Source of the DNA: Caldilineaceae bacterium
Lineage (GTDB): Bacteria > Chloroflexota > Anaerolineae > Caldilineales > Caldilineaceae
Assembly (NCBI GenBank): GCA_019637695.1
Contig: JAHBVG010000015.1
Span: 1-64,000, forward strand
DNA: 64,000 bases
Direction of reading: 5' to 3'
Made by a program: the position numbers and the translations under genes. The notes under the pieces were generated by a model. The model worked only from the letters and a program-made list of their open reading frames with translations. It was not told where the DNA came from and made no database searches. Each line of letters opens with the position of its first letter. Positions within the stretch are counted from its first letter, which is position 1. Of the stretch, positions 57,120-64,000 are shown one piece after another.

Positions 57120-58137
57120 ATGACAGTCTCCAATTCCACACGATCACTTCTTCCGCCAGATCTTTAGTGATCAATCGATCCTGGCGGACTTCATCGAAAA
57201 CTATCTGCCGCGCGATGTGGTGGATCATCTCGATCTGAATTCGTTGGAACTCCACAAAGAGAGCTTCATTGACGAAGAGCTACAGGAACATCAATCGGAT
57301 CTGCTCTGCCGCATCCGCCAAAAGAGCGGCGAGGATGCCTTCCTCTACTTTCTACTGGAACACAAGAGCTACCCGGATCGCTGGGTGGCGCTGCAACTTT
57401 TGCGCTACAAATTGCGAATCTGGGAGCAGATTCGCACTGGCAAAGAGGATCTCTCGCCCATTCTGCCGGCGGTCCTCTATCATGGGACGACACCGTGGAA
57501 CGCACCGCGCTCGCTGGCGGAACTTGTGCATACGCCCGATCTCTGGCGGCGTTACGTTGCCGACTTTGAGTACCTGTTCTTCGATTTGAGCCAAAGCCAG
57601 GACATCCATCTGACGGGTCGTACTCCTCTCGTGGCAGCATTGTTGATCTTGAAGCATATCTTTGCTGCGGATCTTGAACTTCAGTTCGTGCGTATTGTCC
57701 GCCTTCTGTGGGAAGGGCTTGATCGCCAGCTCGCGTTGACCTATCTCGAGGTGATAGTGCGGTACGCTACAGCCAGTGGTAAAATGAGTGAACAAAATGT
57801 GAGGCAGACACTGCGGCAGGCTGTTTCGGAAGGAGAGAAAGCTATGGCAACCTGGATCGATAAGTACATTGAGCAAGGTCTTCAGCAAGGTCTTCAGCAA
57901 GGTCTTCAGCAAGGTCTTCAGCAAGCGGCAGACATTGCCTATCGACAATTAATGCTTGTGCTACGGCACAGGTTTGTGGAGATCCCACCGATGTTGGATG
58001 AACAATTGCGGAAGATGAATATTGCAGAGATCGAGTACTTGACAAACGCCGCGCTAGAAGCCGCCTCATTGGACGAGTTCCGTAGAGCGGTGGCTATTCT
58101 CGTGAACACCACCCCCAGCAGTGATAATGAATCTTGA
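57120..58137 (+). pseudogene. Rpn-family PD-(D/E)XK protein with N-terminal frameshift
   Basis: The natural ATG at 57120 encodes MTVSN and then runs to a stop after 15 codons. Shifting by one base near 57134 restores a perfect family N-terminus, PHDHFFRQIFSDQSILADF, in frame with the rest. The simplest reading is one extra T in AATTCC. The core is otherwise intact with QSDLLCRI (Asp) and FLLEHKSYPDRW (Glu-His-Lys). The tail has four GLQQ units coded by 12-bp repeats. If not frameshifted, the frame must start at an ATT (57133) or an internal GTG (57217). queA overlaps its stop by 4 bp. Confidence 0.8.
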
Positions 58138-59261
58138 AGACCGATCTCTTTGACTACAATTTGCCCGCTGAATTCATCGCCCAGCAGCCAGCCCACCCGC
58201 GGGATCAGAGCCGGTTGCTGGTGTTGGATCGCGCTACGGGCGACATTGAACATCGCCACTTCTATGAGATTGGTAACTATCTGGCCGCCGGCGATCTGCT
58301 CATCGCCAATGATAGCCGCGTGATCCCGGCCCGGCTGCATGGACACAAAACCAGCGGCGGCGCAGTCGAGATATTCCTGCTCGACCCACTCGATGAAGAC
58401 GGCCAGGAATGGGAATGTCTCACCCGCGGGCGCAACCTGCGCGCAGGAAGCATCATCCGCCTTGACGGCAGCGCCCCATCATCTTCCCAGTCCCCAGTCC
58501 CTAATCCCCACTCCCCCTCTGCGGAGATCACCGCCGTCCTCTCTTCGGGCAACCGCATCGTGCGCTTCTCCCACCCCATCCGCCCTTATTTGGATGAACT
58601 GGGCGAGGTGCCGCTGCCCCCATACATCACCGCCTACAGTGGGGATCGGGAGCGCTACCAGACGATCTACAGCCGTCCCGAAGGGAGCGTGGCCGCGCCT
58701 ACGGCAGGGTTGCACTTTACGCCGGAACTCTTGCTTGACCTGCGCCGCCAGGGCATCGGCTGGGACACGGTGACGCTGCACGTAGGGTTGGACACCTTCC
58801 GCCCGGTGACAGCGGATCAGATCGAGGATCACACGATCCACACCGAGCGGGCGCAGATGAGCGCCGAGACAGCGCGACACATCAACGAAACAACGCTTCA
58901 GGGTGGGCGGATTGTGGCGGTTGGCACAACTTCGGTGCGGACACTCGAATGGGCGGGGACAGGCGCACAGGGCATCGATCCGTACGATAGCGCCGCCTGC
59001 CCGTGGAAGCGGGTCTCCGCCTTTGCCGGGCCAGTCAACCTTTTTATCCGTCCTGGGTATCGCTTCCGCGCCGTGGACGGGCTGATTACCAACTTTCACC
59101 TGCCCAAATCCTCACTGCTCATGCTCGTGAGTACCTTCATTGCCCAGGCCCATCCCCAAGATGTTGATGCGGGCCGGCGTATCCTTTTGGCGAGTTATGA
59201 AGCAGCCAAAGCAGAAGGCTATCGGTTCTTCAGCTTTGGCGATGCCATGTTGATTTTCTGA
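58134..59261 (+). CDS. queA: S-adenosylmethionine:tRNA ribosyltransferase-isomerase
   Basis: This 375-residue enzyme adds the epoxycyclopentanediol group in queuosine synthesis on tRNA. It begins KTDLFDYNLPAEFIAQQPA, then DLLIANDSRVIPARLHGHK, and later YQTIYSRPEGSVAAPTAGLHF and GTTSVRTLEW, all typical. A TTG start at 58134 overlaps the previous stop (TTGA). Between about residues 115 and 130 an extra Ser/Pro-rich loop (SSSQSPVPNPHSPS) is encoded by a heptad array, an in-frame repeat insertion. Confidence 0.95.
   Translation: MKTDLFDYNLPAEFIAQQPAHPRDQSRLLVLDRATGDIEHRHFYEIGNYLAAGDLLIANDSRVIPARLHGHKTSGGAVEIFLLDPLDEDGQEWECLTRGRNLRAGSIIRLDGSAPSSSQSPVPNPHSPSAEITAVLSSGNRIVRFSHPIRPYLDELGEVPLPPYITAYSGDRERYQTIYSRPEGSVAAPTAGLHFTPELLLDLRRQGIGWDTVTLHVGLDTFRPVTADQIEDHTIHTERAQMSAETARHINETTLQGGRIVAVGTTSVRTLEWAGTGAQGIDPYDSAACPWKRVSAFAGPVNLFIRPGYRFRAVDGLITNFHLPKSSLLMLVSTFIAQAHPQDVDAGRRILLASYEAAKAEGYRFFSFGDAMLIF
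58477..58520. repeat. Heptad array inside queA
   Basis: CAGTCCC-CAGTCCC-TAATCCC-CACTCCC words sit in frame in queA. They are the same words as the intergenic arrays at 4440-4490 and 51290-51310. Only one arm is present. Confidence 0.8.
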
Positions 59262-59377
59262 ATTGGCTCTATCGTTCTTCTTTCTTCGCTCTACATTTGT
59301 ATCTTTTCCGACCTGCCGACTTTGGGCCGTTGGAACAATGTGTCTGCGTCTGTATCTACCTCCTATGACTGCATCCA

Positions 59378-59406
59378 TTGAGGGGTAAGGATGCGCTCTC
59401 TACAAT
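59378..59406 (+). promoter_or_regulatory. Promoter for the PRC-barrel lipoprotein gene
   Basis: TTGAGG (59378-59383) and TACAAT (59401-59406) are 17 bp apart, about 45 bp before the ATG at 59450. Confidence 0.55.
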
Positions 59407-59449
59407 AGATACCAATTGTAATTTGAATCATTGAGAGGAGTATCTTCAG

Positions 59450-60517
59450 ATGAAGTCAGTCCAATCGAAACTATTTTCTATATTGATCATCTTCACGTTG
59501 GTCATGGCTGCATGTGGCGCGGATGAACCTGAGGCAACCGTAATCACCCAGGATGATGTGATTGTCGCCGAAGGCGCGCCTGAAGGCGCGGTGACCCCAC
59601 TCACCGAAGACGTGGTGGTGCAGGAGCAAGCCACACCCACAGCGGAGGGTGCTGTGATCCAAGAGCAGGTAGTTACACCGGCCGCGCCAGCCGCGGAGGC
59701 TCAACCTCAGGTCACGCCAGCCCCGGCTACAGACCCAGGGGGCGAGCCAGCCGTTGCCGTCGAAGAGGTGATGCTGAAGGCTTCGACCCTGCTTGATTTC
59801 AACGTCAGCAACCTCCAAGGGGAGGATCTGGGCGTCGTTTCAGATCTCGTCATCGATACAAACACAGGGCTGATCCCCTATGCGATTCTGAGCAGTTCAG
59901 GCTTCCTGGGCTTTGGCGGCGAAAACGTACTTGTCCCCTTTTCTGCATTCTCCCTGAGCCAAACGGGGACCGAACTGCTGTTGCCTTTTGCCAGCGCGGA
60001 TCAGATCCAAAATGCGCCGACTGTCGGCGACGATTGGCCAACCTGGGGAGACGCGGCGTGGGGTGATCAAGGCGCCGCAGCCTGGGGACAGACCGAGTTT
60101 GGTCAGGGACTGCCCGCAGTGGGGCAGAGTACCAACGCGCTGCGCGTCTCTAACTTGATGGGCTATGGGGTAGGCGCACATGGAGAGTTAGGGAATGGCT
60201 CGATAATGGATCTATTGGTGGATCTACAGACCAATCGCGCCAAATGGCTTGTGGTGGACTACGCAGGCGCAGCGACAACCACCGGCGCTGTGACCAGTGT
60301 GGATTACGCCAATCACCTGGTCTTGGTCCCCTTCGGCGCCATGGATTGGCCCAACCTGGGGCAAGAAATTGGCTTAAGCCCGACGATTGATCCTGCGGCG
60401 CTCGCCGGCGCACCTCTGGTGGAAAGAGTTGAACTCGAACAGGCCGAGTTTCTCAACCCGAATTTTGATACGGAAGTCGTCTCCTATTGGGAAGGCTACG
60501 GGCACCAGTTCCAATAG
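59450..60517 (+). CDS. Lipoprotein with two PRC-barrel-like domains
   Basis: This 355-residue lipoprotein has lipobox VMAAC (Cys22). A long acidic and Ala/Pro linker runs to about residue 105. Two PRC-barrel-like repeats follow, the first starting near ASTLLDFNVSNLQGEDLG and the second near ALRVSNLMGYGV. Both have a D(L)VIDTNTG / DLLVDLQTN turn. PRC barrels are small beta domains found in photosystem H subunits and RimM and are widespread outside photosynthesis. A Trp/Gly-rich stretch (PTWGDAAWGDQGAAAWG) joins the repeats. Function unknown. Confidence 0.8.
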   Translation: MKSVQSKLFSILIIFTLVMAACGADEPEATVITQDDVIVAEGAPEGAVTPLTEDVVVQEQATPTAEGAVIQEQVVTPAAPAAEAQPQVTPAPATDPGGEPAVAVEEVMLKASTLLDFNVSNLQGEDLGVVSDLVIDTNTGLIPYAILSSSGFLGFGGENVLVPFSAFSLSQTGTELLLPFASADQIQNAPTVGDDWPTWGDAAWGDQGAAAWGQTEFGQGLPAVGQSTNALRVSNLMGYGVGAHGELGNGSIMDLLVDLQTNRAKWLVVDYAGAATTTGAVTSVDYANHLVLVPFGAMDWPNLGQEIGLSPTIDPAALAGAPLVERVELEQAEFLNPNFDTEVVSYWEGYGHQFQ

Positions 60518-60600
60518 AGTGATTAGGGATGAGTGACTGGGGATTAGGGAAACGTAAAACCTCTCCCCAATAACCAGTCACCTATCCCCAGTCACTACAA
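60518..60600. repeat. Heptad-period hairpin
   Basis: GTGATTA-GGGATGA-GTGACTG-GGGATTA words pair with CTCCCCA-ATAACCA-GTCACCT-ATCCCCA words across a spacer of about 14 nt. It fills the space between the convergent lipoprotein and pyrD genes. Confidence 0.8.
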
Positions 60601-61584
60601 TCAATGCGCCACCGGCACAGGCGCGCCGGTCGGTGTCGTCGCGTAGATCGGCTCCTTGTGCGCCAATCCACGCACCTGATTGACATCCTCGTAGCCATGA
60701 CCTTCAAGCCAGACCTTCATTTCCTCTAGAATTTGCGTTAGCGCCTCACCGCCTCGATAGTAGATAGCGCTGCCCACACCCACTGCTGTTGCTCCCGCCA
60801 TCAACATCTCTATCGCATCGCGTCCGGTATTGACACCGCCTGTCCCAATAATGGGGATGTCGGGGCAGGCTCGCCGCGCGTCGTAGACAGCTTTGAGGGC
60901 GATGGGCTTGAGCGCTGGCCCGCTGATCCCGCCGCTGCGGTTGGCCAGCACCAGTTGTCCACTCTCGGCGTCAATAATCAGCCCTGGCATGGTGTTGATG
61001 GCGCAGAGCGCGTCGGCGCCTGCCTCGGCCACGGCGCGGGCGATGCGCCCAACGCTGGGGACATTGGGCGCCAGCTTGACGATCACGAGGATGCCCGCAG
61101 CGCGCACGGCATCCTTTACATAGCCGGTGACCGCCGCCGCGCTGTCGGGGTTGCCCGCGAAGGGTTCGCCAAATTCGCTGCCCACATTCGGACACGAGAT
61201 GTTGACCTCAATAAAGTCAGGGGCCGCTTTCGCCACAATCGCCGCCACCTGGCCGAACTCGGCGTCCGTCCCCGCGAAGATGCTGGCGATGAGGGGGACG
61301 CCCAGCGGTGCCAGTTCTTCTTTGGCTTTGGCGAGCAGCGCCACCTCCGCCTCTGCCCCAGGATTGGCAAGCCCAATGGCGTTGATCAGCCCGCCGCCCC
61401 AATCCACGCAGGAGGGATTAACGTGACCGGCCCGCGGCGTCGGCCCGCAGCTTTTGGCCGTCACCGCGCCGCAGCCGCATTCCGCCGCCCGCACCAACAG
61501 GCTGACCGTCGTCCCCCAAATGCCGCTGGCGAGGACAAGCGGGGTGGGGAAGGTGCGGTTAAGGAAGTCGATCTTGAGGTTCAT
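60601..61584 (-). CDS. pyrD: Dihydroorotate dehydrogenase
   Basis: This 327-residue flavoprotein oxidises dihydroorotate to orotate in pyrimidine synthesis. [33 protein letters not shown] and [18 protein letters not shown] are typical of class 1 enzymes, probably the soluble type that uses an electron-transfer subunit. No pyrK-like gene is adjacent. ATG at 61584 was chosen over longer in-frame extensions that run through the repeat array. It follows pyrE after a 92-bp hairpin. Confidence 0.93.
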   Translation of the reverse strand: MNLKIDFLNRTFPTPLVLASGIWGTTVSLLVRAAECGCGAVTAKSCGPTPRAGHVNPSCVDWGGGLINAIGLANPGAEAEVALLAKAKEELAPLGVPLIASIFAGTDAEFGQVAAIVAKAAPDFIEVNISCPNVGSEFGEPFAGNPDSAAAVTGYVKDAVRAAGILVIVKLAPNVPSVGRIARAVAEAGADALCAINTMPGLIIDAESGQLVLANRSGGISGPALKPIALKAVYDARRACPDIPIIGTGGVNTGRDAIEMLMAGATAVGVGSAIYYRGGEALTQILEEMKVWLEGHGYEDVNQVRGLAHKEPIYATTPTGAPVPVAH

Positions 61585-61597
61585 TATTGTCTCCGAA

Positions 61598-61682
61598 AAA
61601 GAAGAATGAAGAATGGGTTGACGAAGTCGGTTTCTCAATTGGTGATAGATTGCTCTACACAATCTTTATTCTTCATTCATTC
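61598..61682. repeat. Repeat-word hairpin inside the pyr cluster
   Basis: GAAGAATGAAGAATGGG pairs with CTTTATTCTTCATTCATTCC across a spacer of about 45 nt. It contains the stop codon of pyrE and separates pyrE from pyrD. Confidence 0.7.
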
Positions 61683-62270
61683 CTTTAGAAACGAAAGTAC
61701 CTCCGCTCGCTTCTCTTCACTCAACATCCCACTGGCGACGAGGGTATCGAGGATTTCCGTCAGGCGGAAGACGCTGTGCGCATGGATACCGGCGGCAGCG
61801 AGCTTCTCCACGCCGCCCTGCTCGCGGTCGATGAGGACGATCACATGCTCGATGATCAGCCCCACGGCGCGCAGTCGTTCGGCGGTGGTGATGGTGCTGC
61901 CGCCGCTGGTGATCAGATCTTCGATGACAACCACCCGCTCGCCGGGCTGCCAGAGTCCTTCAATATCCTTGCCCAGCCCGTGCGCTTTGGCCTCTTTGCG
62001 CGGATAGATCATCGGCGCATCCGCAACCAGCGAGACCGCCGTGCCAATCGGCAGCGCCGCATAGGGGACGCCGGCGATCCGCTCGCAGGGGAGCGTGCGC
62101 AGGATCTCGGCGTAGGCGTGCGCCGCCATCTGTAGCAACGTCGGGCGACTCACCAGCAGTCGCAGATCCACATAGATGGGCGATTGGATGCCGCTGGCCA
62201 GGGTAAAGCTGCCAAACTTGACAGCGCCCAAATTGGCCAATCCCTGAATCAATCTCTCTCGGTCGTACAT
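61677..62270 (-). CDS. pyrE: Orotate phosphoribosyltransferase
   Basis: This 197-residue enzyme joins orotate with PRPP. The PRPP loop [17 protein letters not shown], the segment [13 protein letters not shown] and the helical end are all typical. The start lies 3 bp after the stop of pyrF, so the two are translated together. The stop codon TGA is part of a GAATGAAT-type array. Confidence 0.95.
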   Translation of the reverse strand: MYDRERLIQGLANLGAVKFGSFTLASGIQSPIYVDLRLLVSRPTLLQMAAHAYAEILRTLPCERIAGVPYAALPIGTAVSLVADAPMIYPRKEAKAHGLGKDIEGLWQPGERVVVIEDLITSGGSTITTAERLRAVGLIIEHVIVLIDREQGGVEKLAAAGIHAHSVFRLTEILDTLVASGMLSEEKRAEVLSFLKE

Positions 62271-62273
62271 CTC

Positions 62274-63068
62274 TTATCTCCGTGCGTTGTTGATCTCATC
62301 ACGCACCTGCCGCGCTGTCGCGCCGTGATCCGCCGCCAGGGTAACGCCGCGCGCTGCGTTGATAATCAGCCCACTGCCAACAGTGCGCAACCCTGCACGG
62401 ACCACCTCTGCCACCGCGCCGCCCTGCGCCCCGATCCCCGGCACTAGGATACAGGTGTCGGGCGCGACCGCGCGCACAGCCCGCAAGGCATCCGGATAGG
62501 TAGCGCCGACCACCAGGCCCACATTGGGCGACCAGCGGGGGGCGGTTTCAGCCACATGCACATAGAGCGGACGCCCATCCACGCCCAGAGTTTGGAATTC
62601 CCCGGCGCTGGGGTTGGAAGTGTGGCAGAGGACGAAAATCCCCTTGCCAGGGTAGGCTGCAAAGGGATCGATGTTATCGCGACCCAGATAGGGGCTGAGG
62701 GTGACAGCGTCCGCGCTCCACACCTCAAAACAGGCTTTGGCATAAGCCGCCGCCGTGGAGCCAATATCCCCGCGCTTGGCGTCGAGGATCACCGGGATCT
62801 CGGCGGGGATGGCGGCTAATGTATTGCGCAGTAATTCCATCCCGGCAGCGCCCAGCGCTTCGTAAAAGGCAATGTTGGGCTTGTAGGTGCAGACCAGACC
62901 GTGGGTCTCTTCGATCACAGCCAGATTCCAGCGCAGCAGATCGGCCGTGAGATCGTCCGCTCCGCTACGGTATCGTGCGGGCAACTGCTCCGCCACCGGA
63001 TCCAGACCCACGCAGAGCAGGCTATGGTTGCATTCAACCGCCCGCGCCAACTTTTCGTAAAAGGACAT
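62274..63068 (-). CDS. pyrF: Orotidine 5'-phosphate decarboxylase
   Basis: This 264-residue decarboxylase makes [13 protein letters not shown], the catalytic [14 protein letters not shown] (Lys and Asp), SPYLGRDNI and VPGIGAQGG fit the longer subfamily seen in actinobacteria and myxobacteria rather than the short Escherichia coli type. GGAAGGGG lies upstream of ATG at 63068. A TACAAT-like -10 lies about 80 bp upstream, with no clear -35. Confidence 0.95.
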   Translation of the reverse strand: MSFYEKLARAVECNHSLLCVGLDPVAEQLPARYRSGADDLTADLLRWNLAVIEETHGLVCTYKPNIAFYEALGAAGMELLRNTLAAIPAEIPVILDAKRGDIGSTAAAYAKACFEVWSADAVTLSPYLGRDNIDPFAAYPGKGIFVLCHTSNPSAGEFQTLGVDGRPLYVHVAETAPRWSPNVGLVVGATYPDALRAVRAVAPDTCILVPGIGAQGGAVAEVVRAGLRTVGSGLIINAARGVTLAADHGATARQVRDEINNARR

Positions 63069-63177
63069 CTCGTTCCCCTTCCACTTGATGTGGTTGACAA
63101 TCGGTTGGAGTAAAGGGGCGGCATGCTGTCCCCCCTCCAGGTTTATTGTACACCAATGCCAGGGGAAAGGAGGGACG

Positions 63178-63250
63178 TGGGCGATTAAGAGATTAAGCGA
63201 TTGGGATCTCGTCCAGTTTCCACTCCCCCAATCGCCTACTCCCTTAATCT
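63178..63250. repeat. Heptad-period hairpin (GGCGATT words)
   Basis: GGCGATT-AAGAGATT-AAGCGATT-GGG words pair with CCCCCAATCGCCTACTCCCTTAATCTCT across a short spacer. The right arm contains the stop codon of sfsA. Confidence 0.75.
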
Positions 63251-63972
63251 CTCAAGACGACCGGGATCTCCTTTGCCAACTGGATCGAACGGGTGGTGAG
63301 GTCGCAGGTGTAGGCGTAGATTGAGACGCCGTTATCAGCCGCGCGCGCCAATGCTGCTGCAAATTCTGGATCGCGTTCTGTGAAGGGTGAGAAGCGCACA
63401 GCGTCTGGGCGCTGCACGATGAAGATCACGGCGGCGTCCTCGCCAGCGTGGATCCGTTCGACCAATTCGTCCACGTGGCGGCGTCCGCGCAGGGTGGGCG
63501 CATCGGGGAAGCGCGCCACGCCGTCGATCACCAAGGACGCCGATTTCACCTCCACCCAGCAGACGCCGCCATCCTCGTTGCTCAAGCGAAAATCAAGCCG
63601 GCTGACGACGCCCTCTGGCCCGGCGGGCAGACTCACTTCGCTGCGCATCGCCGTGTAGCCATGAAATTGAGGGAAGAAGCCGCTCTCCCATCCTTCGCGA
63701 AAGACGGCGTTGGGCAGTTGAGTGTTGAGGCTCACCAGTTGTCCACTTTCGGGATGCTCGACAAAGCGGAGGGTGTGCGTCGTGCGCCGGGTGAGGACAC
63801 CCGCCTGATCCAAATGGACCACCGCGCCGGGGATCAGCAACTCCTGAAGCCGCCCCGGATCCGGACAATGGGCGCGCACGATCTCACCGCTGCCATGCAG
63901 CCGGGCGTGGATCACATAGCGGTTGGGGCGTTCGAGAAAGGTGGCTGGTTCCACATCAAAGGTGAAGTTCAT
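63244..63972 (-). CDS. sfsA: SfsA family protein
   Basis: This 242-residue protein shows the SfsA pattern. [13 protein letters not shown] and [18 protein letters not shown] lead the N-terminal OB-like domain. [22 protein letters not shown] holds a PD-(D/E)XK-like core, and [28 protein letters not shown] follows. Escherichia coli SfsA affects sugar fermentation genes and binds DNA; its fold suggests a nuclease. It lies upstream of the pyr cluster on the same strand. The stop codon lies in a heptad array. Confidence 0.93.
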   Translation of the reverse strand: MNFTFDVEPATFLERPNRYVIHARLHGSGEIVRAHCPDPGRLQELLIPGAVVHLDQAGVLTRRTTHTLRFVEHPESGQLVSLNTQLPNAVFREGWESGFFPQFHGYTAMRSEVSLPAGPEGVVSRLDFRLSNEDGGVCWVEVKSASLVIDGVARFPDAPTLRGRRHVDELVERIHAGEDAAVIFIVQRPDAVRFSPFTERDPEFAAALARAADNGVSIYAYTCDLTTRSIQLAKEIPVVLRD

Positions 63973-64000
63973 GGCTGGGGATCGGTGACTGGTGATAGGG
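63973..64000. repeat. Heptad-period array at right edge
   Basis: GGGGATC-GGTGACT-GGTGATA-GGG words lie just before the sfsA start. The array is cut by the window edge. Confidence 0.65.

Overview
The window is a 64 kb piece of a GC-rich bacterial chromosome. It is densely packed, with genes on both strands and no tRNA, rRNA, insertion sequence with a recognisable transposase, or CRISPR array that I can see. Gene content suggests a heterotrophic, probably aerobic member of the Chloroflexota (Anaerolineae/Caldilineae-like). The supporting signs are several Gfo/Idh/MocA oxidoreductases, GH4 glycosidases, long lipoproteins with Ala/Pro linkers, Rpn-type PD-(D/E)XK proteins, a cytochrome P450, and a candidate SOS box of the GAAC-N4-GTTC type. 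The phylum is an inference from gene style and has not been proven.

Layout. 1-6.8 kb: a von Willebrand A protein, a sugar isomerase-like TIM barrel, a coiled-coil PD-(D/E)XK-like protein and three Gfo/Idh/MocA oxidoreductases. 7.3-16.6 kb: an Opp/Dpp-type peptide or oligosaccharide ABC transporter (ATPase, binding lipoprotein, two permeases, second ATPase), interrupted by a gene for a secreted six-heme cytochrome. 16.8-28.7 kb: sugar catabolism (two GH4 enzymes around a nucleotidyltransferase, aldo/keto reductase, DapA-like aldolase, mannonate dehydratase, nucleoside hydrolase) with an acidic two-TM protein and an Rpn nuclease. 28.7-35.1 kb: a phosphoglycerol transferase-like membrane protein, YceI lipoprotein, P450, an AbrB-type antitoxin with Doc toxin, a BKACE enzyme and a Mut7-C protein. 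35.4-42.4 kb: central carbon metabolism (sucCD, malate synthase, acetyl-CoA synthetase) and an orphan LuxR-type response regulator. 42.6-53.5 kb: scpA, a 1143-residue protein joining a glycosidase-like domain to three amidase-like domains, a CysQ-like phosphatase, a UvrD-like helicase overlapping a Phd/PIN toxin-antitoxin pair, a class V aminotransferase and a PAP2 phosphatase. 53.6-64 kb: penicillin acylase-family enzyme, glutamine amidotransferase-like hydrolase, a frameshifted Rpn gene, queA, a PRC-barrel lipoprotein, the pyrF-pyrE-pyrD cluster and sfsA.

The most unusual signal is not a gene. About twenty intergenic spaces hold short arrays of heptanucleotide words, of which many unrelated word families share the 7-nt period. 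Most are arranged as an array, a short spacer and the complementary array, so they can fold into long hairpins. Many sit exactly at the 3' ends of genes: at least nine genes take their stop codon, and some their last residues, from such an array, and one array lies in frame inside queA. They resemble the heptanucleotide STRR repeats known from cyanobacteria, but here the word diversity and arm-spacer-arm design stand out. A second dispersed element, a 95-140 bp imperfect palindrome, occurs three times.

Other notable points: a LexA-like box filling the promoter spacer of an Rpn nuclease; twin dyads in the promoter of the vWA gene; a promoter-terminator arrangement before the first GH4 gene; and the glycosidase/triple-amidase protein, in which only the last amidase domain keeps its zinc ligands.
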